From CAVXSP01 sp963724645 (lineage in GTDB: Bacteria > Acidobacteriota > Vicinamibacteria > Vicinamibacterales > SCN-69-37), in NCBI GenBank assembly GCA_963724645.1, contig CAVRVJ010000013.1, positions 1 to 64,000 of the forward strand: a stretch of DNA of 64,000 bases. The letters run 5' to 3'. The notes below the pieces were generated by a model. That model searched no databases. It saw only the letters and a program-made list of their open reading frames with translations, and was not told the origin of the DNA. Positions within the stretch are counted from its first letter, which is position 1. Every line of letters starts with the position of its first letter. Positions 1 through 9,707 of the stretch are shown piece by piece. The translations under genes and the position numbers were made by a program.

Positions 1-808
1 ACGTAGCGCGGCGCCACCACCGAGCTGCAGGCCGGGGTGGCGCTCGGCGAGCGCGCGTAGACCGCCAGGAGGTCCTCCTCCTCGCCCTCGTGGGTCGAGC
101 CGGCCATGAAGACCGGCGCGCGGGTCGAGCCCCATCTCCGGCCCGGAGGGCCTCCTCCCGCCCCTCGGCGCGCTCCAGGACCAGCGCGTCGAACTTGGTG
201 TTGCCGGTCGACCAGACCCGGTCCGGCGCCGCGCCGAGCGCAGGGCCCGCTCGGCCTCCTCGTCGGAGCGCATCAGGAAGCAGTCGATGGAGCGCAGCGG
301 GTTCCCGATGGCGCGGAAGAGGGCCCGGTAGCGGGACAGCTTGCCGGGTTGAAGCGGCCGTTGGTGAGCGGCGAGCTTGACGCCGGCCGGCGGCGCCGCG
401 CGGATCAGGTTGGGCCAAATCTCGGTGTACTCGAGCACCAGCAGGTCCGGGCGGAGCGCCGCCACCGCCCGGGCGGTCGCGCCGGGCAGGTCGTACGGCG
501 CGTAGACCAGGACGTCGCCTTCGGCCAGCTTCTGGCGCGCCATCGCCTGCCCGCTGTTGGTCATCGTCGCACGATGATGCAGCACCCGGGCGGCGCGCCT
601 TGAGCTCCTTCATCATGGGCTGGAGCGAGAGGAGGTCGCCGGCGCTGGCCCCGTGGAGCCAGATGCGCGGCCCGCCCGGCCCGAGGCGAGGAGCGCGCGT
701 AGAGGCCGAGCCGCTGCGCGAATGCCGTGGCGCAGCTTGGGGTGCGTGAGGAGGACCGGGAAGGCGACAGGAAGAGAGGTAGCTCGCGATGGCGTACAGG
801 AGGTGCAC
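1..808 (-). CDS. kdtA: 3-deoxy-D-manno-octulosonate (Kdo) transferase, C-terminus beyond left edge
   Basis: Minus-strand segments in alternating frames assemble into the inner-membrane glycosyltransferase that adds Kdo to lipid A precursor. Visible in order: hydrophobic start YAIASYL, WLHGASAGDL (about 633-660; the family usually has a Glu where this has Asp), VYAPYDLPGATARAV (about 465-510), LVLEYTEIWPNLI, LTNGRFNPGKLSRYRALF (about 310-370), CFLMRSDEEAERAL and STGNTKFDALVLER (about 180-215). GTG at 808 gives MHLLYAIASYL and lies 14 nt after the stop of the PHP gene, so the two are probably cotranscribed. Several frameshifts break the frame; these look like base-calling errors because conserved blocks continue across them. 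The sequence ends at the window edge, so the second Rossmann domain is not seen. Confidence 0.85.
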   Translation of the reverse strand, partial: MHLLYAIASYLSSCRLPGPPHAPQAAPRHSRSGSASTRAPRLGPGGPRIWLHGASAGDLLSLQPMMKELKARRPGAASSCDDDQQRAGDGAPEAGRRRRPGLRAVRPARRDRPGGGGAPPGPAGARVHRDLAQPDPRGAAGRRQARRSPTAASTRQAVPLPGPLPRHREPAALHRLLPDALRRGGRAGPALGAAPDRVWSTGNTKFDALVLERAEGREEALRAGDGARPARRSSWPARPTRARRRTSWRSTRARRAPPRPAARWWRRAT

Positions 809-822
809 GGTGGGCGCGGCCT

Positions 823-1920
823 CTACTCGATCGGCGACAGGGTTGGTGAGGATCCAGGGCCGGCCGCCCAGCCGGCGCCTCGGCCCGGTGGCGCCCGGGC
901 CACGGCCGCCCGGGCAGTGCGAAGCGCACGGCCGCCCCGCCGGCTCGCCAGCCGGTGGAGTGCCGCCGCCGGCACGCCGGGCAGCACTCGGCGCCCGTCG
1001 AGCGAGGCGCCCGGGACGGATGAGCCGCATGGCGCCGCCCTCGGCCGCGGCGCCAGCGCGGACGCCGGACGGCGGGGCCACGCCGTCGAAGACGCAGGCG
1101 GCGCGCCCGTCGAGGAGCGCCGCCAGCACCGCCCTGCGCGTCGGCGGCGGCGTCGCCGGGGGCGTGACGGGACGTGCATCAGAAGGCCTCGAAGGCGGCG
1201 CGGTAGCTCGGGTAGCCGTGGGCGTCGCCGAGCAGAGGAGCACCTTCGGCCGGGCCGCCGGGCCGTCGGCGCGGCGCCGCGGGCGGCGTGGCGCGCATGG
1301 CCGTCGTCGAGCGACCGCCCGCTCGCGGGCCGGGTCGCCGGGAGAGCGCGAGGACGGCGCCGCGCGCGCGTCGAAGGGGAGCGTCCGCCGCCGCGGCAGG
1401 AGGGCCTCCCAGGCCGACGGCGGCGTCGACCTCGCCGAAGGCGGTGTCGTTGGAGAGGATCTCGAACCCCCGCCACGGGCCCCGCGTCCCCCTTACCGGA
1501 GAACGGCCGGACATGCCGGGGTGGAGCGGGTGGCGCCTAGGACGCGCCTGCGCCGCCGAGCCGTGCGATTGCGGGCGAGGGGATTGGCGTCGTGCTCCGC
1601 CACGTCGAGCGGCTCCGTGGAGCACCCCCGAAGTGCCAACGTGGCCAAGCGCGTCGAGGCCTCCGTCCCCTCGACGACGAAGGACGCCGTCGTGCCACCC
1701 CTGCTCCCCGGGGCGCGATGGTGTTGTGGTCCGTCATCGATCGACATCGAACTGGGAGCCCCGCGTCCCTCGCCGCGCGGTTACGACCTCCTCAGGCGTT
1801 TGCCCCCGGCCGTCGCTGCGCGTCGTGTGGAGCGTGCCAGGCGCCCCGGAGCTCGACCCCGACGGGGGGGCGCGAGCTCGCGGCGCCCGCGCTGGCCCTG
1901 CACCGGCCAGGGAGGGGCCG
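823..1920 (-). CDS. PHP-domain metal-dependent phosphoesterase, frameshifted
   Basis: Fragments in three minus-strand frames give the ordered metal-binding motifs of the PHP fold: GTLHTTRSDG (about 1800-1830), TDHNTI (about 1725-1742), VVEGTE then STRLGH (about 1650-1690), LAHPLHPG (about 1520-1545), GFEILSNDT (about 1450-1475) and GDAHGYPSYRAAF (about 1180-1225). The end PWILTNP then stop at 823 matches the usual close of CehA/McbA-like PHP proteins. Substrate is unknown; PHP proteins hydrolyse phosphoesters with a trinuclear metal site. The start is not resolvable; 1920 is an estimate, with upstream coding-like sequence GVELRG. It sits directly upstream of kdtA on the same strand. At least five frameshifts are needed, which I attribute to sequence error. 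Confidence 0.7.
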
Positions 1921-2720
1921 AAGGCGAGGCTAGCCGCGGCCGCGGCACGGCCTCAGCAGCTAAACGAAGCGGACCGATCCCTCGCGCTTCACCTGAGGGA
2001 CAGCCCCGGGACGCCAAAGGCGGGGGCGGCCAAAGGGGCCGCGGCTGTTCGGCGGCGGCACCGGATCCTCGGGCCTTGCAGGGGGCATAGCGTGGGCCAT
2101 CCTACGTCACCAGACGGCCGGGCTCCGTGCAGGTTGCCGCACCCGCGCGGGCGCGGACGCCCCCAACGTCGCCGGAGTGGCGCCGGACCCAGCGGGAGGA
2201 GCCAACCTCACGGAGGTGATCGAACATGAGCAAGGGACGCGCCGTCAGGCCGGCGATGACCCGCTCGAGGCCCACGGGAGGCCGAGAACTGCCCGCCCCG
2301 GGGAAGGCAGCGCCCGCCACTCAAGCCACCACGAGGAGACGATTGAGGCGGTGACGCGGCGCCGCGGAGGCGCACCCGATCCACCGTCTCGAGCGCGGCG
2401 CGCACGAAGCTGAGCCGCGGAGCCGGGAGGAACCGCCCGCAGAGCCCCGAGCCCGGGCGCCGGGCTGCCGGGTGGAGGAATTCGAGGCGGGCCCGGCGTA
2501 GGTCGGAGCGCGCGAGCCGAAGGCCGCCGACCGACGAGGCCAGCGGGCAGGCGAGGCTCGCGAGAGCATCCGGCTCCCCCCGGGCAGCGCCGCGACGGCG
2601 CCGGAGAGGCGCCACCGCCGCGACCCGCCCCACGCGACAAGCCTCCCCGGGGGCCCAGACCCGCCGTCGACTCCCAGCCTCGGGCCGCAGCACCGGGCCC
2701 GCCGCGCCCGGGCCCGCCGC
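1921..2720. other. GC-rich stretch, no gene assigned
   Basis: Very GC-rich sequence between the PHP gene and the EF-G-like gene. Both strands have open frames, as expected from composition alone. A minus-strand stretch at 2102-2320 (MFDHLREVGSSRWVRR) reads somewhat protein-like and could be part of a frameshifted gene lying between its minus-strand neighbours, but I recognise no family and see no convincing start or ribosome site. Confidence 0.4.
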
Positions 2721-4826
2721 CTACTCCTCCACGCCCTTCACCTTCCCCTCCGCCCGCCGCTTCTCGATGATCTTCTGGGCGATGTGCGGGCGGCACGGGG
2801 TCGTAGTGCGAGGGCTCCATGGTGAAGTAGCCCACACCCTGGGTGAGCGAGCGCAGCTCGGCGTCGTAGGTCATCGCCTCGGCGTGCGGGCAGAGGGCCC
2901 GGACCAGCACGCCGCGCGCCAGCGGCTCCATGCCCTGCACCTTGGCGCGGCGGCTGTTCAGGTCGCCCATGACGGCGCCCGACGTACTCCTCGGGCACCC
3001 GCACCTCCAGCTTCATGACCGGCTCGAGGAGGATGGGCCGCGCCTCGATGACGGCCTTCTTGAAGGCCATCGAGCCCGCCACCTGGAACGCCATGTCGGA
3101 GCTGTCGACGTCGTGGTAGCTGCCGAAGACCAGCTTGGCCTTGAAGTCGACCACCGGGTAGCCGGCGAGCGGCCCGGAGCCGAGCGAGCCGCGGATGCCC
3201 TTCTCGACCGAGGGGATGAACTGGCGCGGGATGGTGCCGCCCACGATGGCGTCCTCGAACTCGAAGCCCTCGCCGCGCGCCTTCGGGTAGAGCTCGACGT
3301 GGCGTCGCCGTACTGGCCGTGCCCGCCGGTCTGGCGCTTGAACTTGCCCTGCGCCTTGGAGGTGGCGGTGATCGTCTCGAGGTAGGCCGGCGTGGGCGGC
3401 GCGAGCGTCGATGTCGACGCCGTGCTTGCGCTTCACGCGCTCGACGGTCACCTCGATGTGCGCCTGGCCCATGCCCTGGAGCAGCATCTCGCCGGTGTCG
3501 GGAGAGCGCGCCAGCTCGAGCGAGGGGTCCTCCTCGATGAGCTTGTGGAGCGCGGCCGCGGCCTTGTCGTCGCCGCCCTTGGCGTGGACCGCGACGGCGA
3601 CCGGGCGGTTGGCGGCGGGAACGTCGGGGAGCACGACCGGCGCGTCGCGGTCGCACAGGGTGTCGCCGGTGCGCGCGTCCTTGAGCTTCATGAGGACCAC
3701 GAACTCGCCCGGGCCCGCCTCGCTTCACCTCGACGTTCTGCGCGCCGTCCGTCCGGTAGAAGTGGCGCGATCCGCTCCTCGGTGCGCGTGCGCGGGTTGA
3801 CGACGGGCCTCCGGCTCGAGCGTGCCCGAGAAGACGCGCACGTAGTCGACGCGGCCGGCGAAGTGGTCGATGGTGGTCTTGAAGACCTGACCGGAGAAGG
3901 GCGCTTCGCGGCGGGCGTGCCGGTCGACGTCCGTCGCCGTGCAGGTCCTTCGCCGGTCGACCTCCGCTCTCGGGGCCGGGGAACAGCTGCACGGTCAGGT
4001 CGAGCAGCTCTCGAACGCCGATGCCCGGCTTCGCGGCCACGCGCGGCGAGCGGCAGGAACTTCTGGGCGGCGGCCCCCGCGGCGAGGCCGCGCGAGATCT
4101 CCTCGTCGGTGAGCGCGCGCGCCCTCCAGGTACTTGCCCGAGCAGCTCGTCGTCGGACTCGGCCGCCGCCTCGACGAGCTGCGGTGCGGAGCCGCGTCGG
4201 CCTGCGGCCTTGAGGTCGGCGGGGACGTCCTGCCTCGGTCCACTTGCCGAACGTCTTGGGTCATAGACGTGGGCCTTCATGCGTGAGCAGGTCCACGATG
4301 CCCTTCAGGCCCGTGCCCGGTCGCCGATGGGGAGGTGCAGCGGGATGGGCTTCACCTTGAGCGAGGCTCTCGATGTCGGCGAGCGACCTTCGCGAAGTCG
4401 GCCTGCTCGTGGTCGAGCCGGCCCACGACGGCGAGCGCCGGGCGCCTCGACTCGGCGAGCACGTCGAAGTGCGCTCGGCGCGGTTGTGCGCACCCGTCGG
4501 CGGCGGAGACGGCAGGAAGGCGCCGTCGGTGACCTGCAGCGCCCACTCGACCTCGGTGAGGAAGGCGGCGAAGCCCGGGCGAGTCGAGCACGTGGAAGCT
4601 GCGCCCGCCCTCCTCGAAGGTCTCGCGGGTGGAGCGAGAGCGTGAAGTTGCGCTTCTTCTCCTCCGGCTCGGCGTCGAGCCGGGAGGTGGAGCCCTCGGG
4701 GCTGGCGCGCTTCTTGGCGTCGGCGAGGCGGAGCAGCGCCTCGACGAGGGCGGTCTTGCCGCGCCGTCGGCGCCGAGGATGGAGAAGGTCGGGTCCGGTC
4801 GTGGGCATGCGGGGGTGGGTGGCCAT
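2721..4826 (-). CDS. EF-G-like translational GTPase, frameshifted
   Basis: ATG at 4826 starts MATHPRMP, 4 nt after the acyl-CoA synthetase stop; stop at 2721 follows KVKGVEE. The N-terminal G domain is seen as SILGADGAGKTALVEALL (P-loop, restored across a frameshift near 4770), HVLDSPGF (G3) and GRLDHEQADF (G4 position; Asn of NKxD reads as Gly). Middle: LKLKDARTGDTL (domain II), LQGMGQAHIEVTVERVKRKHGVD (domain III, given in two parts across about 3400-3490), GGTIPRQFIPSVEKGI (domain IV) and SLTQGVGYFTMEPSHY (domain V). Length about 700 residues equals EF-G. The divergent G domain suggests the FusA2-like class found as a second copy in many bacteria, not the main elongation factor; no rpsL/rpsG/tuf neighbours are present. 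Confidence 0.8.
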
Positions 4827-4830
4827 GTCC

Positions 4831-6609
4831 TCATCTCGCATTCGCGACCCGGGGCGAGCAGCCGGACCTCTCTGCGGCGCTCCGGGCTGACGGTCCGGGG
4901 ACGGCGTCGGACTCCAGAGCTCGGGGAAGTCCTCCTGCCAGAACTCCGACGCCCCACGCGGGCCGCGCCCGGCGCGCCGCGTCGCCTCCTCCGCTCGCGG
5001 CAGCTCGACGCGGCGGATCTTGCCGGAGATGGTCTTGGGCAGGTCCGAGAACTCGAGGCGGCGGACGCGCTTGTAGGGCGCGAGCCGCTGCGCGCATGAA
5101 CCGGAAGATCTCGAGCGCCAGCTCGCGCGTCGGCGGCGTCACGCCGGGCGTCGAGCGATGATGAACGCCTTGGGCACCGCGAGCGCGCAGCGGGTCGGGG
5201 CTGGGCACCACGGCCGCCTCGGCGACGGCCGGGTGCTCGATGAGCGCGCTCTCCAGCTCGAACGGGCTGATGCGGTAGTCGCGAGCTCTTGAAGACGTCG
5301 TCGGCGCGGCCGACGTAGGTGATGTAGCCGTCGGCGTCGCGGCGGCGACGTCGCCGGTGCGATAGTAGCCGCCGGCGCATGGCGACGTCGGTGCGGTCGG
5401 CGTCGTCCAGGTAGCCGGCCATCAGCCCGAGCGGGCGCGGCGTCGAGCGCGATGCACGATCTCGCCCTCCGTCGCGGTCGTGCCCCTCCGCGTCGAGCAG
5501 GGCGACGCGGTAGCCCGGGCAGCGGGCGGCCCATGGAGCCGGGCTTCACGGCTGGCCCGGGCGAGTTGCCGATCTGCGCGGTCGTCTCGGTCTGGCCGTA
5601 GCCGTCGCGGATGGTGAGGCCCCACGCGCTGCGCGCACCTGCTCGATGACCTCGGGGTTGAGCGGCTCGCCGGCGCTGAGCGACCTCGCGCAGCGCTGAC
5701 CGGTCGCGGCGCCAGGTCCTCGAGGATGAGCATGCGCCACACCGTCGGCGGCGCGCAGAGGGTCGTGACGCCGTGCTCGCGCAGCGACTCGAGCGTGCGC
5801 CTCGCGTTGAAGCGCGCGTAGTTGTAGACGAAGACGGTGGCGCCGGCGTTCCACGGCGCGAAGAAGCTGCACCAGGCGTGCTTGGCCCAGCCCGGCGAGC
5901 TGATGTTCAGGTGGACGTCGCCCTCGCGGAGGCCGAGCCAGTACATCGTCGAGAGGTGGCCCGACCGGATAGCTCGCGTGCGTGTGAGCACGAGCTTCGG
6001 CTTGGCGGTCGTGCCGGACGTGAAGTAGAGCAGCAGCGGGTCGTCGGCGCGCGGTCGTCGCCGTCGGGCATGAACGCGGCCGGCTGCGTCGTCGGCCTGC
6101 TCGTAGGGCGTCCAGCCCGGGACCGCGCTCGCGCCGACCGACGATGCGGGTGAAGTCGCCCGGCACGTCCGCGAAACTTCGTCGGCGCCGGCGGCGTCGG
6201 TGACGACGTGGCGCGACCTGGCCGCGCTCGAAGCGGTCGCGAGGTCGTCCGGGGTGAGCAGCGGCGTGGCGGGGATGACCACCGCGCCGAGCTTCATGCC
6301 GCGAGCATCGTCTCCCAGAGTCGGCACGCAGTTGCGGCAGCATCATCAGGATGCGGTCGCCGCGCTTCACGCCGTGCCGGCGCAGGTAGCTGGCGACGCG
6401 GTTGGAGCGCTCCGCCAGCTCGGCGTAGGAGAGCCTGACCTCGCGCGCCGTCGCTCCTCGACGATGTGCAGCGCCGGTCCGGTCGTTGCCGTCGGCGAGA
6501 CGTCGAACCAGTCGAGCGCCCAGTTGAAGCGGTCGAGCGCCGGCCAGCGGAACTCGCGGTAGGCGGTCTCGTAGTCGTCGCGCACCGACGTCGCGGCGTT
6601 CGTGGTCAT
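4831..6609 (-). CDS. AMP-dependent acyl-CoA synthetase, medium-chain type, frameshifted
   Basis: ATG at 6609 gives MTTNAATSVRDDYETAY then REFRWPALDRFNWALDWFD, the characteristic start of medium-chain acyl-CoA synthetases that adenylate a fatty or aryl acid and form its CoA thioester. Adenylation signature LLYFTSGTTAKPKLV is at about 6015-6060, followed by SPGWAKHAWCSFFAPWNAGA and STPRSS. C-terminal domain: AGYLDDADRTDVA, DGYITYVGRADDVFKSS (hinge, about 5290-5345), EAAVVPSPDP and KTISGKIRR carrying the catalytic Lys (about 5010-5040). Stop TGA at 4831. The EF-G-like gene starts 4 nt later, so the two form a transcription unit. Frameshifts occur about every 150 bases. The start codon is almost exactly at the suspected junction near 6.6 kb. 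Confidence 0.85.
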
Positions 6610-7554
6610 GGCCTCTGGCCTGCTGGCGGGCGTCGGCGCCGAGGCCGTGGCATCGGGTATCACCGCCGTCACCCTCCTGCTGCTCGTCGAGAAGAAACAG
6701 CTCCACGGCGTCGTCTCGAAGATTGACCGCGATGAGATGCGGGCCGGCGCGCGCTTCGCCGTCATGGCCGCCGTCATCCTGCCGATTCTGCCGCCGGGAC
6801 CTGACGGCCCGCTCGGCGGCATCAGGCCCAGGCAGCTGTGGCTGTTCGTGCTGTTCTTTTCGGGCCTGAGTTTTCTTGGGTATTTTGCGCGTCGAACGTT
6901 TGGCAAGAACCGCGGTTATGCGGTCGCGGGGACCCTCGGCGGCTTGCTGTCGTCCACGTCCGTGACGCTCACGTTCGCCCGGCTGAGCCAGTCGGCGCCC
7001 GAGGCGGGACGGGCGCTTGCGGCCGGCACGCTCGGCGCCAACGTCGTGCTGTTCCCGCGCGTGTTGATCGCGAGCACCGCCCTGGCGCCCGCGCTGGGCC
7101 TGGCGCTGTGGCCGTCGTTTGTGGCGCCCGTGGTGATTGGCACGTATTCTCTTCTTCCGCGGATTGCCCGATGCCGGCCGCGCCGATCGCCTCAAGAGCG
7201 AAGCGAACCCGCTGCAGTTCAAGAGCGCGCTGCAGATGGTGGTCGCATTTCAGCTCGTCCTCTTCGGCGTGAACTACGCCCGAAATTCATTTCGGCCAGC
7301 AGGGGATCCTGGGATCGGCGTTGTTGATGGGGGCGTTTGACATGGACGCGCTCACCATCTCGATGGCGCAGATGACGAAGAACGGAACGTCCGCGGCACT
7401 GGCGGCGCGGGCCGTGACGATTGGCGTGCTGTCCAACACGATCGTCAAGCTCGGGATCGCCGTCGTGCTCGGCCGCGGGCGGTTCCGGCCGCTGGCCGCC
7501 GCCGGGCTGACGCTGATGGCGGTCGCGCTCCTGGCGGCCGCACTTTGGCGATAG
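6602..7554 (+). pseudogene. DUF4010/MgtC-type membrane protein, 5' part missing
   Basis: Three frames (6602-7150, 7137-7330, 7321-7554) assemble into the C-terminal multi-pass part of a DUF4010/MgtC-SapB family protein: LHGVVSKIDRDEMRAGARF, ILPILPPGPDGPLGG, LFFSGLSFLGYFARR, GTLGGLLSSTSVTLTFAR, LFGVNYAR, GAFDMDALTISMAQMTKNG and NTIVKLGIAVVLGRGRF. Full-length relatives are around 400 residues with an N-terminal MgtC-like half; here that half is absent because the homology begins at about 6600, exactly where the preceding GC-richer block starts on the opposite strand. Internal frameshifts near 7150 and 7325 look like sequence errors. Substrate unknown. Whether the gene is broken in the organism or only in the assembly cannot be told from this sequence. 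Confidence 0.75.
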
Positions 7555-7611
7555 CTGCTGAAAACTCAGAACTTAGAACTTAGAACTCAAGACTTGGAAG
7601 TTACTGAGTTC

Positions 7612-7771
7612 TAAGAGCACGTTGCGAAATTACGCGGTCGTGGGTGGCGCCGAACGGGGCCGCCCCGCTTGGCGCGCAGCCCTGGCCCGTGACGCGCGCA
7701 CTTGGGCGAGCAACAAGTGGGGCTGTTCGGTGCCAGGACCCGCGACCGCGTAATTTCGCAACGTGCTCTTA
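7612..7771. repeat. 160-bp inverted-repeat element (MITE- or hairpin-terminator-like)
   Basis: The outer arms at 7612-7643 and 7740-7771 are inverted repeats of 32 bases with one mismatch, beginning taagagcacgttgcgaaatt. Pairing continues imperfectly inward (tggcgccgaac against the complement of gttcggtgcca). A trinucleotide ttc flanks both ends (7609-7611, 7772-7774), a possible 3-bp target duplication. It lies between convergent genes, and its right end tta (7769-7771) supplies the TAA stop of the SPFH gene. A degenerate tandem of acttaga units precedes it (7563-7590). It could be a transposable miniature element or a bidirectional terminator. Confidence 0.75.
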
Positions 7772-8709
7772 TTCTGGGTTCTCGGCTTCTACTTCCCTGA
7801 ACACCTTCATCGCCAGCGCGACCATCGAGGCGATGTCCGCGACGTTGGCCGGCAGGATCAGCGTGTTGGTCTTCTGCGCCAGCTCGCCGAACTGCGCGAC
7901 GTACTGCTCGGCGACGCGAAGCTGCGTGGCTTCGACGCCGCCCGGCTGCCGAATGGCCTCGGCCACCTGGCGAATGCCTTCGGCCGTCGCCTGCGCGACG
8001 GCCAGAATCGCGGCGGCCTGGCCTTCCGCCTCGTTGATCTGCTGCTGGCGGCGCGCTTCGGACGCCTTGATGACCTGCTGCTTCTCGCCTTCGGCGTTGT
8101 TGATGGCCGCGTCGCGCGGCCTTCGGACGTCAGGATCACCGCGCGCTTCTCCCGCTCGGCGCGCATCTGCTTCTCCATCGCCGCCAGCACGTCGTGCGGC
8201 GGCGTGATGTTCTTGATCTCGTAGCGCAGCACCTTCACGCCCCACGGCTCGGACGCCTTGTCGAGTTCGGTCACCACCGCGGCGTTGATGTTCATCCGCT
8301 CTTCGAACGTCTTGTCGAGGTCGATCTTGCCGATCTCGCTGCGCAGGTTCGTCTGCGCCAGCTGCGTGATGGCGAAGACGGTAATCGGAGATGCCGTACG
8401 ACGCGCGCTCCGGGTTGAGCACCTTGAGATACAGGATGCCGTCGACGCCGACCTGCACGTTGTCGCGCGTGATGCAGACCTGCGCCGGGATGTCGATGGC
8501 GACTTCCTTCAGCGAATGCCGATAGCGGATGCACGTCGACGAACGGCAGCAGGATGTGAAAGCCGGCCTGCAGACGTCCGTGGAACCGGCCGAGCCGCTC
8601 GACGACGAACGCGCTCTGCTGCGGGACGACGACGGCCGTCTGCGGAAGATGATGACGAAGGACGAAGAGCGCCAGCGACGATAAAGACGATCGTCCGTGC
8701 CGCGATCAT
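7769..8709 (-). CDS. SPFH/band 7 membrane protein (slipin/paraslipin)
   Basis: ATG at 8709 follows GAAGGAG with 7-nt spacing and begins MIAARTIVFIVAG, a single membrane anchor. The SPFH domain follows: HSLKEVAIDIPAQVCITRDN, VGVDGILYLKVLNPERASYG, DLDKTFEERMNINAAVV, EPWGVKVLRYEIKNITPP. The second half is an Ala/Glu/Gln-rich coiled coil (NNAEGEKQQVIKASEARRQQ) and a conserved tail KTNTLILPANVADIASMVA. Size about 310 residues is normal for QmcA/paraslipin proteins, which form oligomeric membrane scaffolds and pair with NfeD. The NfeD-like gene is immediately upstream. Frameshifts near 8120, 8395, 8530 and 8640 are probably errors. The stop codon is contributed by the inverted-repeat element. Confidence 0.88.
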
Positions 8710-8720
8710 GACGGGCTCCT

Positions 8721-9159
8721 TCAGGCTCCACGTGCAGCAGTCAGTCCGTCGACGCGCGACGACCCGGCAGCGCGCGCCCGGCGCGAGCGCGCACCGACCG
8801 CGTGTTGCGCGCCGACCACGACCGTGCCGCGCAGTTCCACGCGGCCCACGTCGCCGGGCGCCAGGTGCTCGACGGCCGACGCCGATCTCGCCGACGAGCG
8901 TGTCGACCGGCGGCGACTGCGGATCGCGCTGCATGGCCTTGAGCAGCCGCGTGCGGAAGAGCAACAGCGACGCGACCGAGAGACGGAGAACAGCAGCAAC
9001 TGCGTCCAGAGCGGTCCGGCGGCCTCGAAGGCCGGCCAGCACACCGACGAGCATCGCGCCCATGCCGAAGAAGACGATGTAGAACCCGCCGGCCGTCGCC
9101 AGCTCGGCGAGCGCAAGGACCAGGCCGAGCACGAGCCAGTGCCACCAGAGAATCGTCAT
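8721..9159 (-). CDS. NfeD-like membrane protein (short type)
   Basis: ATG at 9159 begins MTILWWHWLVLGLVLALAEL, followed by GGFYIVFFGMGAMLVGVLAG: two or three membrane helices and then, after frameshifts near 8980 and 8880, the OB-fold domain LVGEIGV ... HLAPGDVGRVELRGTVV and a short end GLTAARGA with stop at 8721. This is the short NfeD form (about 145 residues) lacking the ClpP-like protease domain. Such proteins partner SPFH proteins in the membrane, and the slipin gene starts 11 nt after this stop. Confidence 0.8.
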
Positions 9160-9174
9160 AGGGAACCAGGGCGA

Positions 9175-9685
9175 TTATAGAGGGACGCGACTGACACGGC
9201 ATCTTGACCGTCGTAACGAACTGCCCGACGTGGCGGGTCGTGTGTTCCGCCGCGTGCAAGAGGATGCCGAGCGTATTGGACGACGCCGTGCGGCCCACGC
9301 GGCGCTCGTCGAACAGCGCCGACGGATTCGTCGCGCGAAGCTGATCCAGGGCGCGGTCGATGGCCGTCGACACTCGGGCCAGGAGCGCCGGCCCGTCCAT
9401 GTCCGAATGGTCCTGCGCTTCGGCCCGCGCCGCGGTCTTCTGCTCGTCGGTCAGGGCCTCACCGCGCGCGTACGTGAACAGCCGGTCGAGCGCGCCGGCC
9501 AGATGCAGCAGATGGAAGCCGGCGGAAGCGGCGCCGGCCCGACGCCACAACACCGAGGCCGGCACCGTGGCGACCAGCGCGGCCACGTCTTCCCGTGCCT
9601 GGACCAGCGCATGCGCGACGGGCTGAAGCGCCGCGGGAATCTCCGGGACCGGACCCCGCAGCCACACCTCAGGTGGGTCAGCCAT
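9175..9685 (-). CDS. DinB/YfiT-like four-helix protein
   Basis: ATG at 9685 begins MADPPEVWLRGPVPEIPAAL; then HALVQAREDVAALVA, SAGFHLLHLAGALDRLFTYA with a metal-type His, and LGILLHAAEHTTRHVGQFVT with further His residues, the pattern of the DinB_2 fold. Members include thiol-dependent transferases (mycothiol/bacillithiol) and many uncharacterised proteins; function here is not predictable. The frame has no stop before the NfeD start, so one base is probably missing or extra near 9195; the corrected frame would stop at 9175. It lies between the DAC-like sensor gene and NfeD on one strand. Confidence 0.75.
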
Positions 9686-9707
9686 GCCTGGCAATTGGAC
9701 CGCCGAC

